NCBI RefSeq assembly: GCF_947172395.1
Contig: NC_069101.1
Location: 248,001-312,000 of the forward strand
Direction: 5' to 3'
DNA length: 64,000 nucleotides
Origin: Bicyclus anynana
Taxonomy: Eukaryota > Arthropoda > Insecta > Lepidoptera > Nymphalidae
Below the pieces are notes generated by a model, which had not been told where the DNA came from, did no database searches, and was given only the letters and a program-made list of their open reading frames with translations. Below are positions 32,023 through 42,245 of the stretch, in pieces. The position numbers and the translations under genes were made by a program. How positions within the stretch are numbered: the first letter of the stretch is position 1; each line of letters opens with the position of its first letter.

Positions 32023-35000
32023 TGGTGAAGTAAACTAGTACTCAACAAGAAATAAAGTAAGTTGTACTACATAATACTAGCCTGGAATATAAGTAAAACC
32101 CAAAATATATTATGTAAGAATCATCTACGCAGGAGGTAAAATATTATTATATTTTGAAATTCTTTAATGTGCTCTCCGTTCACGCTTCCGCAACTTTTTG
32201 TCACAATCGAAAAAAATATCGCAAGTTTTTCCTCAGAGCGGGCGGAAAGCGCGCAGCAATTATTTCTCTTTATTTGAGCCCCGTCAAAAGAATAAGGACA
32301 CGACCCTTGATAGTGATCTTCACCGAGATACAACTTTACGTCTCAAAGATATTTACTGCTTCTTTTTAACTCAACATTATAGTAGCTTGTAGCTACGTCA
32401 GCTTATTTATTATTTTTAAACTTTTTTAGAATTTAACCCTAGGTAAATATTTTTATACCTCTCTATATAATATCAAAAACAACTCTTATTATTTTATTGA
32501 TGTGTGGAGATAAATAAATAAATATTAGGTACTTGCGCATTCAGGTAAGTATTTTGTTCTATTCTATACTATTCTTTTTATGCCTATGGCGATATCTCTT
32601 TACACCTGAAAAATATCTAATATCTCATTACTTAGGCACATTCTCGTAATTTTTGAGAAAATTATTCGTTATTGAATTTTCAAAAAAATATTTTACAGGA
32701 GTTGTCAATTAGACAAACTTTGGTGAACCGGTCAACTAGGAAACTATTACACAAAACATCTATTTTTAGTATATCATTGGGCTCTGGTGATATCGGAGGG
32801 TTGCCTCGCACCATTAATACCGTTCAAAAACATTGTTTGCGGAGCGCCGAGATTTATCGCCACCCCTTCCGTCAAAAAAGATTCTTTAGAGCCTACGCAG
32901 GTTATGCTGTACGCACACTACCTACATTTTTGTAGTTTTAGAGCTCTCCACAGACATCAGACATCAGACATCCGAGAAGAAATCATAAAATTTTTGAGAG
33001 AGAGAGAAACATTACATTTTATGATTTGTTTCTAGGACGTCCTTTAGACAAGATTTTGCCTAAATTTCTAAATTGTAAGTTGCAATTCTAAAATAGAATT
33101 TCAACTTACATCACCATCATCATCATCACCATCATCATCATCTACCTTATCACCTGCAAGCAGTCGAGCGATGAAGAATGGCAAAAGTATGACCATATAT
33201 ATGCTGCGAGCCACGATGAAAATAAGGGAGGCAAAAAAGAGAAAAAAAGCGAGAGAGCTAAAGATAATATCAGGAAGGTCAGCGTGAGGAAATGCCAAGC
33301 GGTTCCGAGTTGGCCACGGAGTACAGGGAGGTTAATTTTTTTATTTTTAGTACGTGTAATGACATGCCCGGGTGACTAGCCAACAGAAGTCCGAAGGCAT
33401 TTTTTCCTACTCAACAACATGATCTATATCTTTGGTTGGTTTGAAAGAGTTACAAGTAAAACTTCGTTATCATTTTGGCTCACATCTTAGGCATAAAGTT
33501 TTGCTTTAAAGACGATGGTTTTTCACATAGCATCAAATAGGCAAAACAGTCCTACAGGAGGGAAAATATTTTTCTTCAGTTTTAATATAGGACATTCAAT
33601 TTAGACTTGAAGCATTGCCGTTTGACGATGGTGATGGAAATAGTGCTGTGAAAGCAATCAAAATTTATTGAATGTAATGACGGTTTTGTCACTTATCGCC
33701 GGATTAGTTGACAGGCAAGATAAATACGTCATTCGCCATTTTATTTACGTAGATCTATGAACACAACCTTATTTACTCCCTAAATTCCCTAAATGTAATC
33801 TAAGCGTTTTTGAAAATCACTTTAATATTCTTAAGGCATGTTAAAGCAAATAAATAACAATTTTCAAATCAAACTTACTGACGCATTTCATTAAACTAAG
33901 ACAATTTTGATTGTGATTGCCAACAAGATTAGAAATGCTAATCTCATTGAGTGAGTGCTCAGTGTGGATCTACCTTTAAACAAAGAAAAGACTCGAAATT
34001 ATTTCCGTCGCGCCTCCATTCAGATTGGACTTCATTTGTTTGTATTATTTCAAATTTTGAGCTTAAATCAAAAATATTCAACAGGCGTTGTAGGTAATTA
34101 AAATCTTGCAACATTTTAATTTGTAACACTTTCCCTACAAACCCTTCAAAGATATATTATTTATTTTTAATATTTTTGGTGATTTTCAAAACACCGTTTG
34201 TTTTGTAAATTGTAGTTACCTTAAAGGAAATGATGAGGTCTAATTTAAAATGTGCTTGCCTTGAGTTCGCCTATGTATTGCCTTGTCTAAATTATTATCA
34301 GTAGGAGTCAGGAAATACAAGCACCAGCAACAAATTCCGCACATTGACTATTCAGATTAGAATTATTACTGAAAATAATTTGTGCGGTTCAATTGCTTAG
34401 AAATTACACCGTTTACGGCTTTTTGTTGTTCCATGGTAGAAAAGAGGAGAAAAAAATGTGGATGGAGTTTCTAAGCATACAATAAGCATATAATAAAGTT
34501 TATCTGATAAAAAAGTATCAAAAAGTTAAAACATGGTGTGTATTAAAATAATACTTATATAATACCTTTCTTGCAGTGGGGTAAAAATACCTTATCACTC
34601 GTTCTTATGAATTTGGCTGGACACGCGACCGCGTGATACGATTTTTTCAACTATAAAAAAATATCCTGGGTTTAATGTCTTTAGAGAACGAGTACTGGCT
34701 GCAAGTTCAAAAGCATAGCCTCTCAGTGTGGTCGCGAACCAGCTCGCAGCCAGACGTGAAAGGCAATAGCAAAATAATAATTAACCATTAATTAATATGG
34801 CGGAAGGGCGGAGCAGATCAAAAGCAATTATTCATGAATTAATTGATATTCTTTAATTAACTTAGCTCGCTTTGAGCAAAGATCAAACTTCATGCATATT
34901 AATACAATTTCGTTTCAGTTAATTACAATGTTGCTTGATAATGGTTCTTAGAATTTGCTTTCAGAACCGCTGGTGGGCAAACAAATTTCTTTTTCTTATA

Positions 35001-35279
35001 TTTTTGTTTAATTTTGGATATAATATTGTCTTTAAACTTTACCAATAATTCAGATTCGTTTGAAATAGACTTAGTTTACAAGCTCTTTTCAAATGTTGGA
35101 TTGGTCTGCTTGTAAGCGACGCAATTGTATATTTTATTTGTAAATGTTTTAGCAAAATAAACTGGCCGGGCATATAACGGAACGAATAACGTTCAAGGGA
35201 AACTGTCAGTTTTGACAGATTTTTGAAATTGGTCTTCGAGTCGGATCATTGTGGTATGTTCCATACTCCACCGCCAATT
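32023..35279. other. long stretch without recognised genes
   Basis: AT-rich. 33112-33141 is a CAT/CAC trinucleotide repeat, and the Asp-rich open frame at 33101-33298 is its translation. 32121-32392 and 32672-33035 have overlapping open frames with no domain. Nothing else is seen. Confidence 0.35.
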
Positions 35280-36074
35280 ATGGTGAACAGATGGAGCTCT
35301 GTTGAAAAACAGCAGCTAACGGAGCAGAAGCAGATCCAGCGAGCTGCAAGGGTAACCAGGCGCTCATGACAGAGGAAGGAACAAAACGACTTCTAGACCA
35401 GCTAGAAGCATGCACCAGTGGCAAAGTCACTAGCAGCCACGCAGTGGCACCGGATGGAGCTTCTACGCACAGGAGGACAAGTAGGTCTAGAAAGCTAAGC
35501 GCAGCAGCCTACCTTGCGAAGAAAACACAGTTGGAACTAGCGGCAGCGGAAGCGAAAGCCCGCATCGATATGCAACTAATTGAGAAAAGGTTGCAAGCTG
35601 ATATTGCGGCACTAGAAAAAGAAAAATACAGTCCGCTATCAAAGGAGCATAAGGTGCGTACTTTTAAGGATAGTGTAGGCAGTTGGTTGCAGCCTAGGCA
35701 ACACAAACAGTCAGCGCAGCTCGACCAGCATTATGGTTCACGTTTAGGCGAGCTGTGCACGCCCGCCGCTACAGACGGCGGCACCGATGGGACTGTTCGA
35801 GTGTTGACTAGCGCACTGAATGGTACAGCCAACTCCAACCACAACGCATCCGACGCTAAGCTTAGCAATATCAGCACTTTATTAATAGTGATTTTTCTAC
35901 TGGTTCGGGAGGCAGGTTACAATATAGGTACAGACAATAGCCGGCGAGAAACAAGCTGTGCTGAAGGAAAGGATACGGCAATGGTCTCCGGCAGTGGATG
36001 ATGCTGTGAGTAATATCCAGTCGAGAGCTATAAAGGCTTTGATTGAGAATTTACACTTTGCATCGACAGCATAG
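35280..36074 (+). pseudogene. frameshifted coiled-coil ORF, gag-like
   Basis: Seen: the ATG at 35366 opens 211 codons; the first half is a Ser/Arg-rich patch (RRTSRSRKLSAAAYLAKK) and a charged Ala/Leu/Glu helix (LELAAAEAKARIDMQLIEKR, then LQADIAALEKEK). A Gln-rich opening (RWSSVEKQQLTEQKQ) is in another frame at 35280-35369. A third piece, AGEKQAVLKERIRQW to a stop at 36074, is again in that first frame. The layout suggests one protein broken by two frameshifts. Family knowledge: Ser-rich patch plus Ala/Glu coiled coil occurs at the N-terminus of BEL/Pao gag proteins. No LTRs, primer site, nucleocapsid knuckles or pol were found. The match is weak; an unknown host gene remnant is possible. 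GC content is higher than the surroundings. Confidence 0.4.
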
Positions 36075-36224
36075 TACTTAAAGCAGTTTTTTTTACTTGT
36101 AAATCCCTCTTAGTAAATAATTAAATTATCTTGTGTCACTTTTTACAGAGTTCCGGATACAGTTAATAAGGTGTTGAGCCAAAGCAGACCGCAGTCAATT
36201 AAGGAAGCTGACTTAACTAACTAA

Positions 36225-36854
36225 CGAAATCAAAATCAAAATTAAAATCGAAAATCATTTATTTCAAGTAGGCTCAGTTTACAAGCACTTTTGACACGTC
36301 AGTTGACTATTTGTAAAGATTCTACCACCGGTTCTGAAGGCAGGTTCTGCTGAGAAGATACCGGCAAGAAACTCAACAGTTGCTCTTTTGAAAAATACAT
36401 ACAGTATTATAATTTACAATTGATACCAATTACTGTTTACATTTCTTATAGTTTTACTTCCTGTGTGAAGGTGGAAGCTGATCCAACGGCCTCCAAGCAT
36501 CTTTATCATTAAGGAACTCATCAATGTTGTAGTACCCTCGACTAAGTATATGTTTTTTAACACATTGCTTAAAGCTATGCATTGGCAGGTCCATCACAGT
36601 CTTGGGGATCTTATTATAGAAGAGTACACCCAAACCTACAAAAGATTTTTTTACTCTTTGGAGACGATATGCAGAAATAACTAACTTATGCCCGTGTCTA
36701 GTAAGACGTGGGTTTAAATCTCCTTTTCGTTTGTACAAATTAATATTTTGTCTTACATATACTATACTGTTATATATATATTGACAGGCTACTGTTAGTA
36801 TACCTATTTCTTTAAACTTTTGACGAAGGGACTCGCGTGATTTTAATTGATATA
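36225..36854 (-). mobile_element. CR1-like LINE 3' end, 5'-truncated (copy 2)
   Basis: Minus-strand sequence matches the last part of ORF2 and the 3' UTR of the element at 48437-53002 almost base for base, including the 94-codon frame at 36454-36738 (KSFVGLGVLFYNKIPKTVMD ... LPPSHRK) and the end TTGAAATAAATGATTTT with a short TGATTTT-type tail. The 5' breakpoint corresponds to about 52395 in the long copy. The next element, a Helitron, starts four bases away. Confidence 0.9.
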
Positions 36855-36858
36855 CAAA

Positions 36859-37054
36859 CTAGCTGATGCCGCGCGTTTTCATCCGCCTGGTTCCTGTTCC
36901 CGTAGGAATACTAGGATAAAATAGCCTATAGCCTTTCTCGATAAATGGGCTATCTAACACTAAAAGATTTTTTCAAATCGGACCAGTAGTTCCTGAGATT
37001 AGCGCGTTCAAACAAACAAACTCTTCAGCTTTATAATGTTACTCGTAGTATAGA
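36859..37054 (-). mobile_element. small Helitron-like element, copy 2
   Basis: On the minus strand it starts TCTATACTACGAG, contains GAACGCGCTAATCTCAGGAA and GATAGCCCATTTATCGAG, and ends GCGCGGCATCAGCTAG. It is flanked by A before and T after, the Helitron target. 196 bases, no coding capacity. Confidence 0.72.
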
Positions 37055-37751
37055 TATGGTAAATATGGTAACCCAATCTAAAATACCTCTTAGGTTTAAG
37101 GTAAGGCATTCTCAATTGTAAATAAAAGATCATTGTAAGTAATAGTAAGATTTAATTTCAAAAAGAAGCATCCAACCAAAAAACGAAAATCTATTTTAAA
37201 AGTTACAAAAGTAGGCCACTCTATTGTCACGTCCGGCAAATGATCCTCTTGACCAAGTCAGTAAATCAAATCAATAGTTGAACGGCCGGCGAGCGATCAA
37301 GGAGCCAGCGCCTTTGTGCAGCCTCGTTAGGATTCCGAGCTCGTTATTTCACAAAAACCTCCCGTTTTCCCGTTGGGCGGGCGGCGCGGGCGGCGCGGGG
37401 CGGGCGGGAACTGCCCTTGATTGACAGTAAGCCGACTTATAATGGCTAGTCTTCCCACGGCTGCGGTACTTTGGATTGGAATTTTGTGCTCGTTTATATG
37501 ATTTATAGATTGTCGATTATTGGCAACGGAATGGGAGTATTACTGACAGCGTTACATAACCGATAGGAGGAAAGTTTTAAACTGTACGTTTTCCTGGACG
37601 GAGAAAAGAGGCGCCAATGTATCAAAGGTAGGTAATTCTATGGTAAAAAAGAGATAATACCGCACAATCTGAACAATTGTTTTACTCATAACTAGCACAC
37701 GTCAACATGGAATCTTCTGACATTTTAAAACTTTCGACACTTATCGTCGTA
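37055..37751. other. spacer with GC-rich island
   Basis: No coding exon. 37370-37420 is a strongly GC-rich run (GGCGGGCGGCGCGGGCGGCG). The context gives no function. Confidence 0.35.
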
Positions 37752-37913
37752 CTAGCTGATGCCGCGCGATTTCACCCGCGTGAATACGAGGATAATATAT
37801 AGCCTATAGCCTTCTTCGATAAATAGGCTATCTAACACTGAAAGAATTTTTCAAATCGGATCAGTAGTTTATGAGATTAGCGCGTTCAAACAAACAAATT
37901 CTTCAGCTTTATG
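37752..37913 (-). mobile_element. small Helitron-like element, copy 3
   Basis: Same family and orientation as 36859-37054, with the CTAG end at 37752-37755 and an internal deletion. The TC start is not preserved. Confidence 0.65.
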
Positions 37914-38692
37914 TTGATTTCAACCAATTTTCAAAAAACCTTGACTTATCATATCCTTAAAGCTTCCTGAATCACTATTTATTGTTGACTATTTACTGGA
38001 TGACAATCGGTTCAGTCATTTTAGAGTAAATCGCGAATAGACAGACGCTGAAGTTATCGTTGTTATTATTATTAAGTACAGATAATCCAACCACGATTTG
38101 CCTTTAGTTACTAAAGCAATTTAAATAAAATTTTGCACGCACATGGAATTTTTTCCCTCTTAAAATTAGAAAGAATATCTTTTTTTTGATAAAACTTGGA
38201 AATGGCTTGACCGCTTTATATATTTATATTGTTTATTTCCTGATTTTACTTTAAATTGAGAAATGTTAAAGTTGTGAATGAAAGTTTAAAGATAAAATAA
38301 AATAAGCAGGCACTTTATGGAGATACCCGCGATTCCACAAATTTGTATCCACCTGACAATACGAAATGATGCATTCGCGTAGATGTAAGGAGCGCATTCA
38401 TAACTGTCCGCGCGCCGGGTGATGGAGCACCCGCGCTTTGTGCAGATGCGCTCGGATCGTTAGGGTGATTTCAGACTAGCGTTAATACGCACGTGAACGG
38501 TCGTTTCAGCATTCGCACATTCGCTTAAACGCGCGCTACATTATGCGCTTGAAAAAACCGGACTCGCGTAAAGGGGCATATTTCGGCGTCTTCAGTCGAA
38601 TCGGTAGTATTAACATAACATATATGAGCTTAGAAGCGCGTCAACGCACGTACTAGTTGAGAGTAAAAAGGCGCGCCTATACTCGCCTACAA

Positions 38693-40362
38693 ACAACATA
38701 CTAAAAGATGAGCAATATGGCTTTAGAAAGAATTGCAGTACTACACTAGCCTGCTATAATCTTAACAAAGTTATCACAGAGAACCTTAATGCGAAGGAGT
38801 CGGTTGTATGTATCTTTCTAGATATGACCAGAGCATTTGATCTAGTTTGTCATAAAACGCTTCTAGATAAATTGGAAAAGTATGGTATTAGAGGAAAATG
38901 TTTACAGTGGTTGGAAAGTTACCTTAGCAATAGAATGCAATGTGTTGAAATTTTAAATACAAATAATTTTCGATGTAATACATACCGATCAAATTTTAAA
39001 ATTCAAAATCCATATGGTGTTCCTCAAGGCAGTATCCTAGGTCCTTTATTATTTATTTTGTATATAAATGACCTCCCGAATGTCATCAAACACAAATGCA
39101 TTATGTATGCTGATGATACAACTATTGTCGTTACTGGCAAGGATAGATCAACTATTGAGTTTGAATGTAACGATGCTTTATCAAAAGTTATCCAATGGTT
39201 AGACAGAAATAATTTGTCAGTCAACATGCAGAAAACAAAATTTATTCAATATATGCCATATAACAACATATCCTCAAATTTCAAAATTAGTTATAAAGGG
39301 TCGTCTATAAATGAAGTAGAAACTACAACTTTCTTGGGGATAATAACTGATAAATATTGCAATTGGAAATCCCACATCGAACAATTATGCGCCAAGTTGG
39401 ATAGATTTGTATTTGTTCTTAGAAGATTATATCAAACCAACAGTTACAAAACAGCTTTGTTGGCATATAATGGATATGTTTCTTCACTGCTAAGGTATGG
39501 AATCATCTTATGGGGAAACTCTGTACTTATAAACACTGTGTTCCTTAAGCAAAAGGCTTGTTTGAGGGCCTTATGTGGCTTGCACACGCTTGACTCATGT
39601 AGACCTTTGTTTAAAAGGTTCAATGTTCTCCCTCTGCCTTGTTTGTATATATTAGAAATATTATTACTAGTTAAAAGATATCCTAAATATTTTAAAAGTT
39701 ACAATGAGTTAAGTGATGTCAGGCGAAGAAGAAAAGATAAGCTAATAATGCCACCAAAAAGGCTTGACATGTTCGCTAAGAGTGTACATTGTAGTGCAAT
39801 TTCAATATATAACAAACTACCAGATATCTATAAGATTGACAATGTAAATAGTTTCAAGAGTAAGGTTTCTAAAATGCTTATGGATAAATGTTTCTATAAC
39901 TTAAATGAATATTTAAATTACAAATTTTAATGATATTCTTTTTTTTTTTGACGTATGATAAATGTTTTGACATAATTTTAATTGACATGTGTGTTTGACA
40001 TAATTTTAATTGACATTTTAACATTTCACTGGTAATAATTACTTGACTTTGCACTAAATTTAACATGGTTTAATAATTTTGACAGTATATATTATGACTA
40101 TTATTTTATTTTATCTGTCACAGTAGTTTTGAGTTACATTTGTCATAATCATTGAATCTTAAAATGTTAAATTGTATAAGCTATTACATATGTTTTCTTT
40201 TTTTATTTGTTTGCTTTTAAATTAGGATTATACATAGTCTATTTAAATTTTTCATACACCAAATTATTATGGTAGAGAGTATCAGGGTCTTATTATATTT
40301 AAGTAATCTTTGTAAACCTGCTTTCTGATGAATAAATAAATTATTATTATTATTATTATTAA
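38693..40362 (+). mobile_element. 5'-truncated non-LTR retrotransposon with RT domain
   Basis: Contains the C-terminal part of a reverse transcriptase ORF followed by a 3' UTR of about 430 bases and a (TTA)n tail at 40341-40362. The 5' end is cut inside the RT domain (first in-frame codons at 38701). It sits inside a Harbinger-like TIR element. Confidence 0.85.
38701..39930 (+). CDS. reverse transcriptase, C-terminal part (LINE ORF2)
   Basis: The frame is open from 38701, before the first ATG at 38824, through 39930. Motifs in order: DEQYGFRK, IFLDMTRAFDLVCH (catalytic Asp, motif A), GVPQGSILGPLLFILYIND, YADDTTIV (catalytic YADD, motif C), NMQKTKF and TTFLGIITD. The C-terminal domain ends in a Tyr/Asn-rich stretch (CFYNLNEYLNYKF) typical of CR1/Jockey-group LINEs. 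The endonuclease and the first RT motifs are lost by 5' truncation, so it cannot be active, although what remains is uninterrupted. It differs clearly from the element at 48-53 kb and represents another family. Confidence 0.85.
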   Translation, partial: LKDEQYGFRKNCSTTLACYNLNKVITENLNAKESVVCIFLDMTRAFDLVCHKTLLDKLEKYGIRGKCLQWLESYLSNRMQCVEILNTNNFRCNTYRSNFKIQNPYGVPQGSILGPLLFILYINDLPNVIKHKCIMYADDTTIVVTGKDRSTIEFECNDALSKVIQWLDRNNLSVNMQKTKFIQYMPYNNISSNFKISYKGSSINEVETTTFLGIITDKYCNWKSHIEQLCAKLDRFVFVLRRLYQTNSYKTALLAYNGYVSSLLRYGIILWGNSVLINTVFLKQKACLRALCGLHTLDSCRPLFKRFNVLPLPCLYILEILLLVKRYPKYFKSYNELSDVRRRRKDKLIMPPKRLDMFAKSVHCSAISIYNKLPDIYKIDNVNSFKSKVSKMLMDKCFYNLNEYLNYKF

Positions 40363-40436
40363 CGTAGAAGCGTTTGTAGGCGAAGCGAAAACGAGCTCAT
40401 ACGCGCATATAAAACGCTAGTCTGAAACCGCTCTTA

Positions 40437-41207
40437 GCGTGCGGACGGCGCAGTACACTGTGCTTTCAGTTGATCGATTCTATCTGAGACTATTTTAAGA
40501 AGATTTACGACTGTTTTATCGTCCATTGAGATTTAACACAGAGCTGGCGTTATAAGTTTAGAATAATTTCCGCCTTAATCAAAACGCCTTACTCTTGACC
40601 TGAACTTCGCATGATAGTTAAAGTGCTCGAAGGTGGAACACGCTGGCCTATAGCTTGGCAACACGTAACTTAACTAAGTAACCTAACCTAACGATTCATT
40701 TGTAACAGTCACGACGGTCCGCGCGCACGACAACATACCCGCGCTGTCGGCCGCATATCATGGGAGGTGTCATCAACCAATTTGCCAAGCTGTAGATGTC
40801 TATACACTCTTTAACTAAGGATGACTAAAATAATTATAATTTCTGAAAAGGTTTCTCTAATTATGGATAATAGAAATGAAGACACAAAACGTTTTGTACT
40901 ATTTCATAGGATGATAATGACAGAGATATACTCTACAGCTGTATCACCCATCTACGCATCAGTGTTGATATACTGAAGTTTAAGTGTGTTTTTTTCTGCG
41001 GAATGAGAAGGTATCCCTGAGATATTAGTTAACAGAGTACACGTTGAGTAGGTCAGCCCAAAAGCCATGAGTCACAGTGCAGTCGCAGCGCATTTGTTAG
41101 TGGGGCGACGTGTCGACAGCCGTGATAAAGTGCTGACTGGTCGCGAGCACTGCTCTGAGATATGTACTGCGAGATCGTTAACTGTTGGATTGACTCCCGT
41201 GACACTT
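40437..41207. other. no gene recognised
   Basis: Non-coding. A GC-rich patch near 40715-40760; nothing else. Confidence 0.3.
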
Positions 41208-41397
41208 GCAATGTGCATTTGTCACTTTATAGTTATAGTTCGTGCGCTGTAGCATGGTGCGGATTACAGTTGCCTTATGACGTTCATAATCAGGACTATT
41301 ATCGTGAATCGCGGCAAATTTTCAAGAGTGAAATGAACTGTCACACGCACCATCCTACAGCGCACGAACTATAGCTATAAAGTGACAAATGCATTGC
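41208..41397. mobile_element. foldback MITE with ~52-base arms
   Basis: Left arm 41208-41261 (GCAATGTGCATTTGTCACTT ... CATGGTGCG) pairs with right arm 41346-41397 (CGCACCATCCTACAGCGCAC ... AATGCATTGC) with few mismatches, around an 84-base centre. No clear duplication or coding capacity. Confidence 0.78.
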
Positions 41398-42072
41398 TGT
41401 AATGTAATGAAGAAACAACCGAGTAGGATCTAAATAAATATCTATGACATCGTATAAAAATTATCGTATTAAACTTAAAATTTTTAAGAAAGCTCATTTA
41501 ATCAAGAATGAGATCTATCTATATAAAAGATAACCAAGATAAGATTGTAATATTAATTTATTTTTCAATTAAATCGCGTATTTTAGATATTTTTTTTTGT
41601 CTATTTTTAATTTACCTACTTACGAGTACCTATCATTAGGTATATTTTAAAGGATATAATTGCATTGTTACCTTACATATATTTGTCAGATTTTTTGCAA
41701 AATCACTATTAAAAGGATTGGGTTAAATAGTAGGTTTGTCTGAGTACAGGGTCACACGTGCCAAAAAAATAGCACGGGTCCGACCGACCCAAGCTTTTAC
41801 AGTAACCGTTCATGAATATAGCGCCATAGTTTTTCCGAAAGAAATAAAAAGGGGACCGAATTCCTCGAGCGCCATATCCGAGAATTAGATTCCCTCACTA
41901 TCGCTGGGCCTTTGGTCCCATCGCGGGGCGCGATTGTCTCGCACACTCACTACAGGGAGATTCACGATTACTTTAGAGCGGGTCAGCATTGAATAATAGA
42001 AACAAAAAAAAACAATATAAACTTTATAAAGAGCGTTCGTTCATTAGCATGCCGTTTCATAATTGTTTTCTT
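41398..42072. other. no gene recognised
   Basis: AT-rich non-coding DNA. Confidence 0.3.
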
Positions 42073-42114
42073 CTTTTATCTTCTTACTAGCGAACGCTAG
42101 TAAGATGATAAAAG
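42073..42114. repeat. 20-base hairpin with 2-base loop
   Basis: CTTTTATCTTCTTACTAGCG and, after AA, its complement with one mismatch. It directly precedes a dispersed repeat. Confidence 0.65.
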
Positions 42115-42245
42115 TACTTCGTCCGTGTGGAATTAAGTTTTTCACAAATCCCGCGGGAACCATCGATTTTCCGGGATGAAAAATAGCCTATGTGTTAATC
42201 CATTTAACTTACACACAAACTTTCGCCTTTATAATATTAGTGTGA
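42115..42245 (-). repeat. dispersed lepidopteran repeat (Helitron-like)
   Basis: TTCGTCCGTGTGGA, ATCCCGCGGGAACC, TTTTCCGGGATGAAAAATAG, CCTATGTGTTAATCC and CTTTCGCCTTTATAATATTA are landmarks of a repeat common in moths and butterflies; the internal region is shortened. A diverged copy is at 8553-8690. Confidence 0.55.

Larger units (their letters stand above)
38463..40433. mobile_element. TIR element with Harbinger-like ends, split by a LINE
   Basis: Left end GGGTGATTTCAGACTAGCGT (38463) and right end complementary to GAGCGGTTTCAGACTAGCGT (ending 40433) form terminal inverted repeats. TTA flanks both sides (38460-38462, 40434-40436). Apart from the inserted LINE (about 38693-40362) only some 300 bases of element remain, without coding capacity, so it was a MITE. 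Subterminal CGCCTACAAAC and GTTTGTAGGCG lie just outside the LINE. Confidence 0.75.

Noticed and set aside
33101..33298. Minus-strand ORF with an Asp-rich C-terminus
   Set aside because: The Asp run is a CAT/CAC trinucleotide repeat read in frame.
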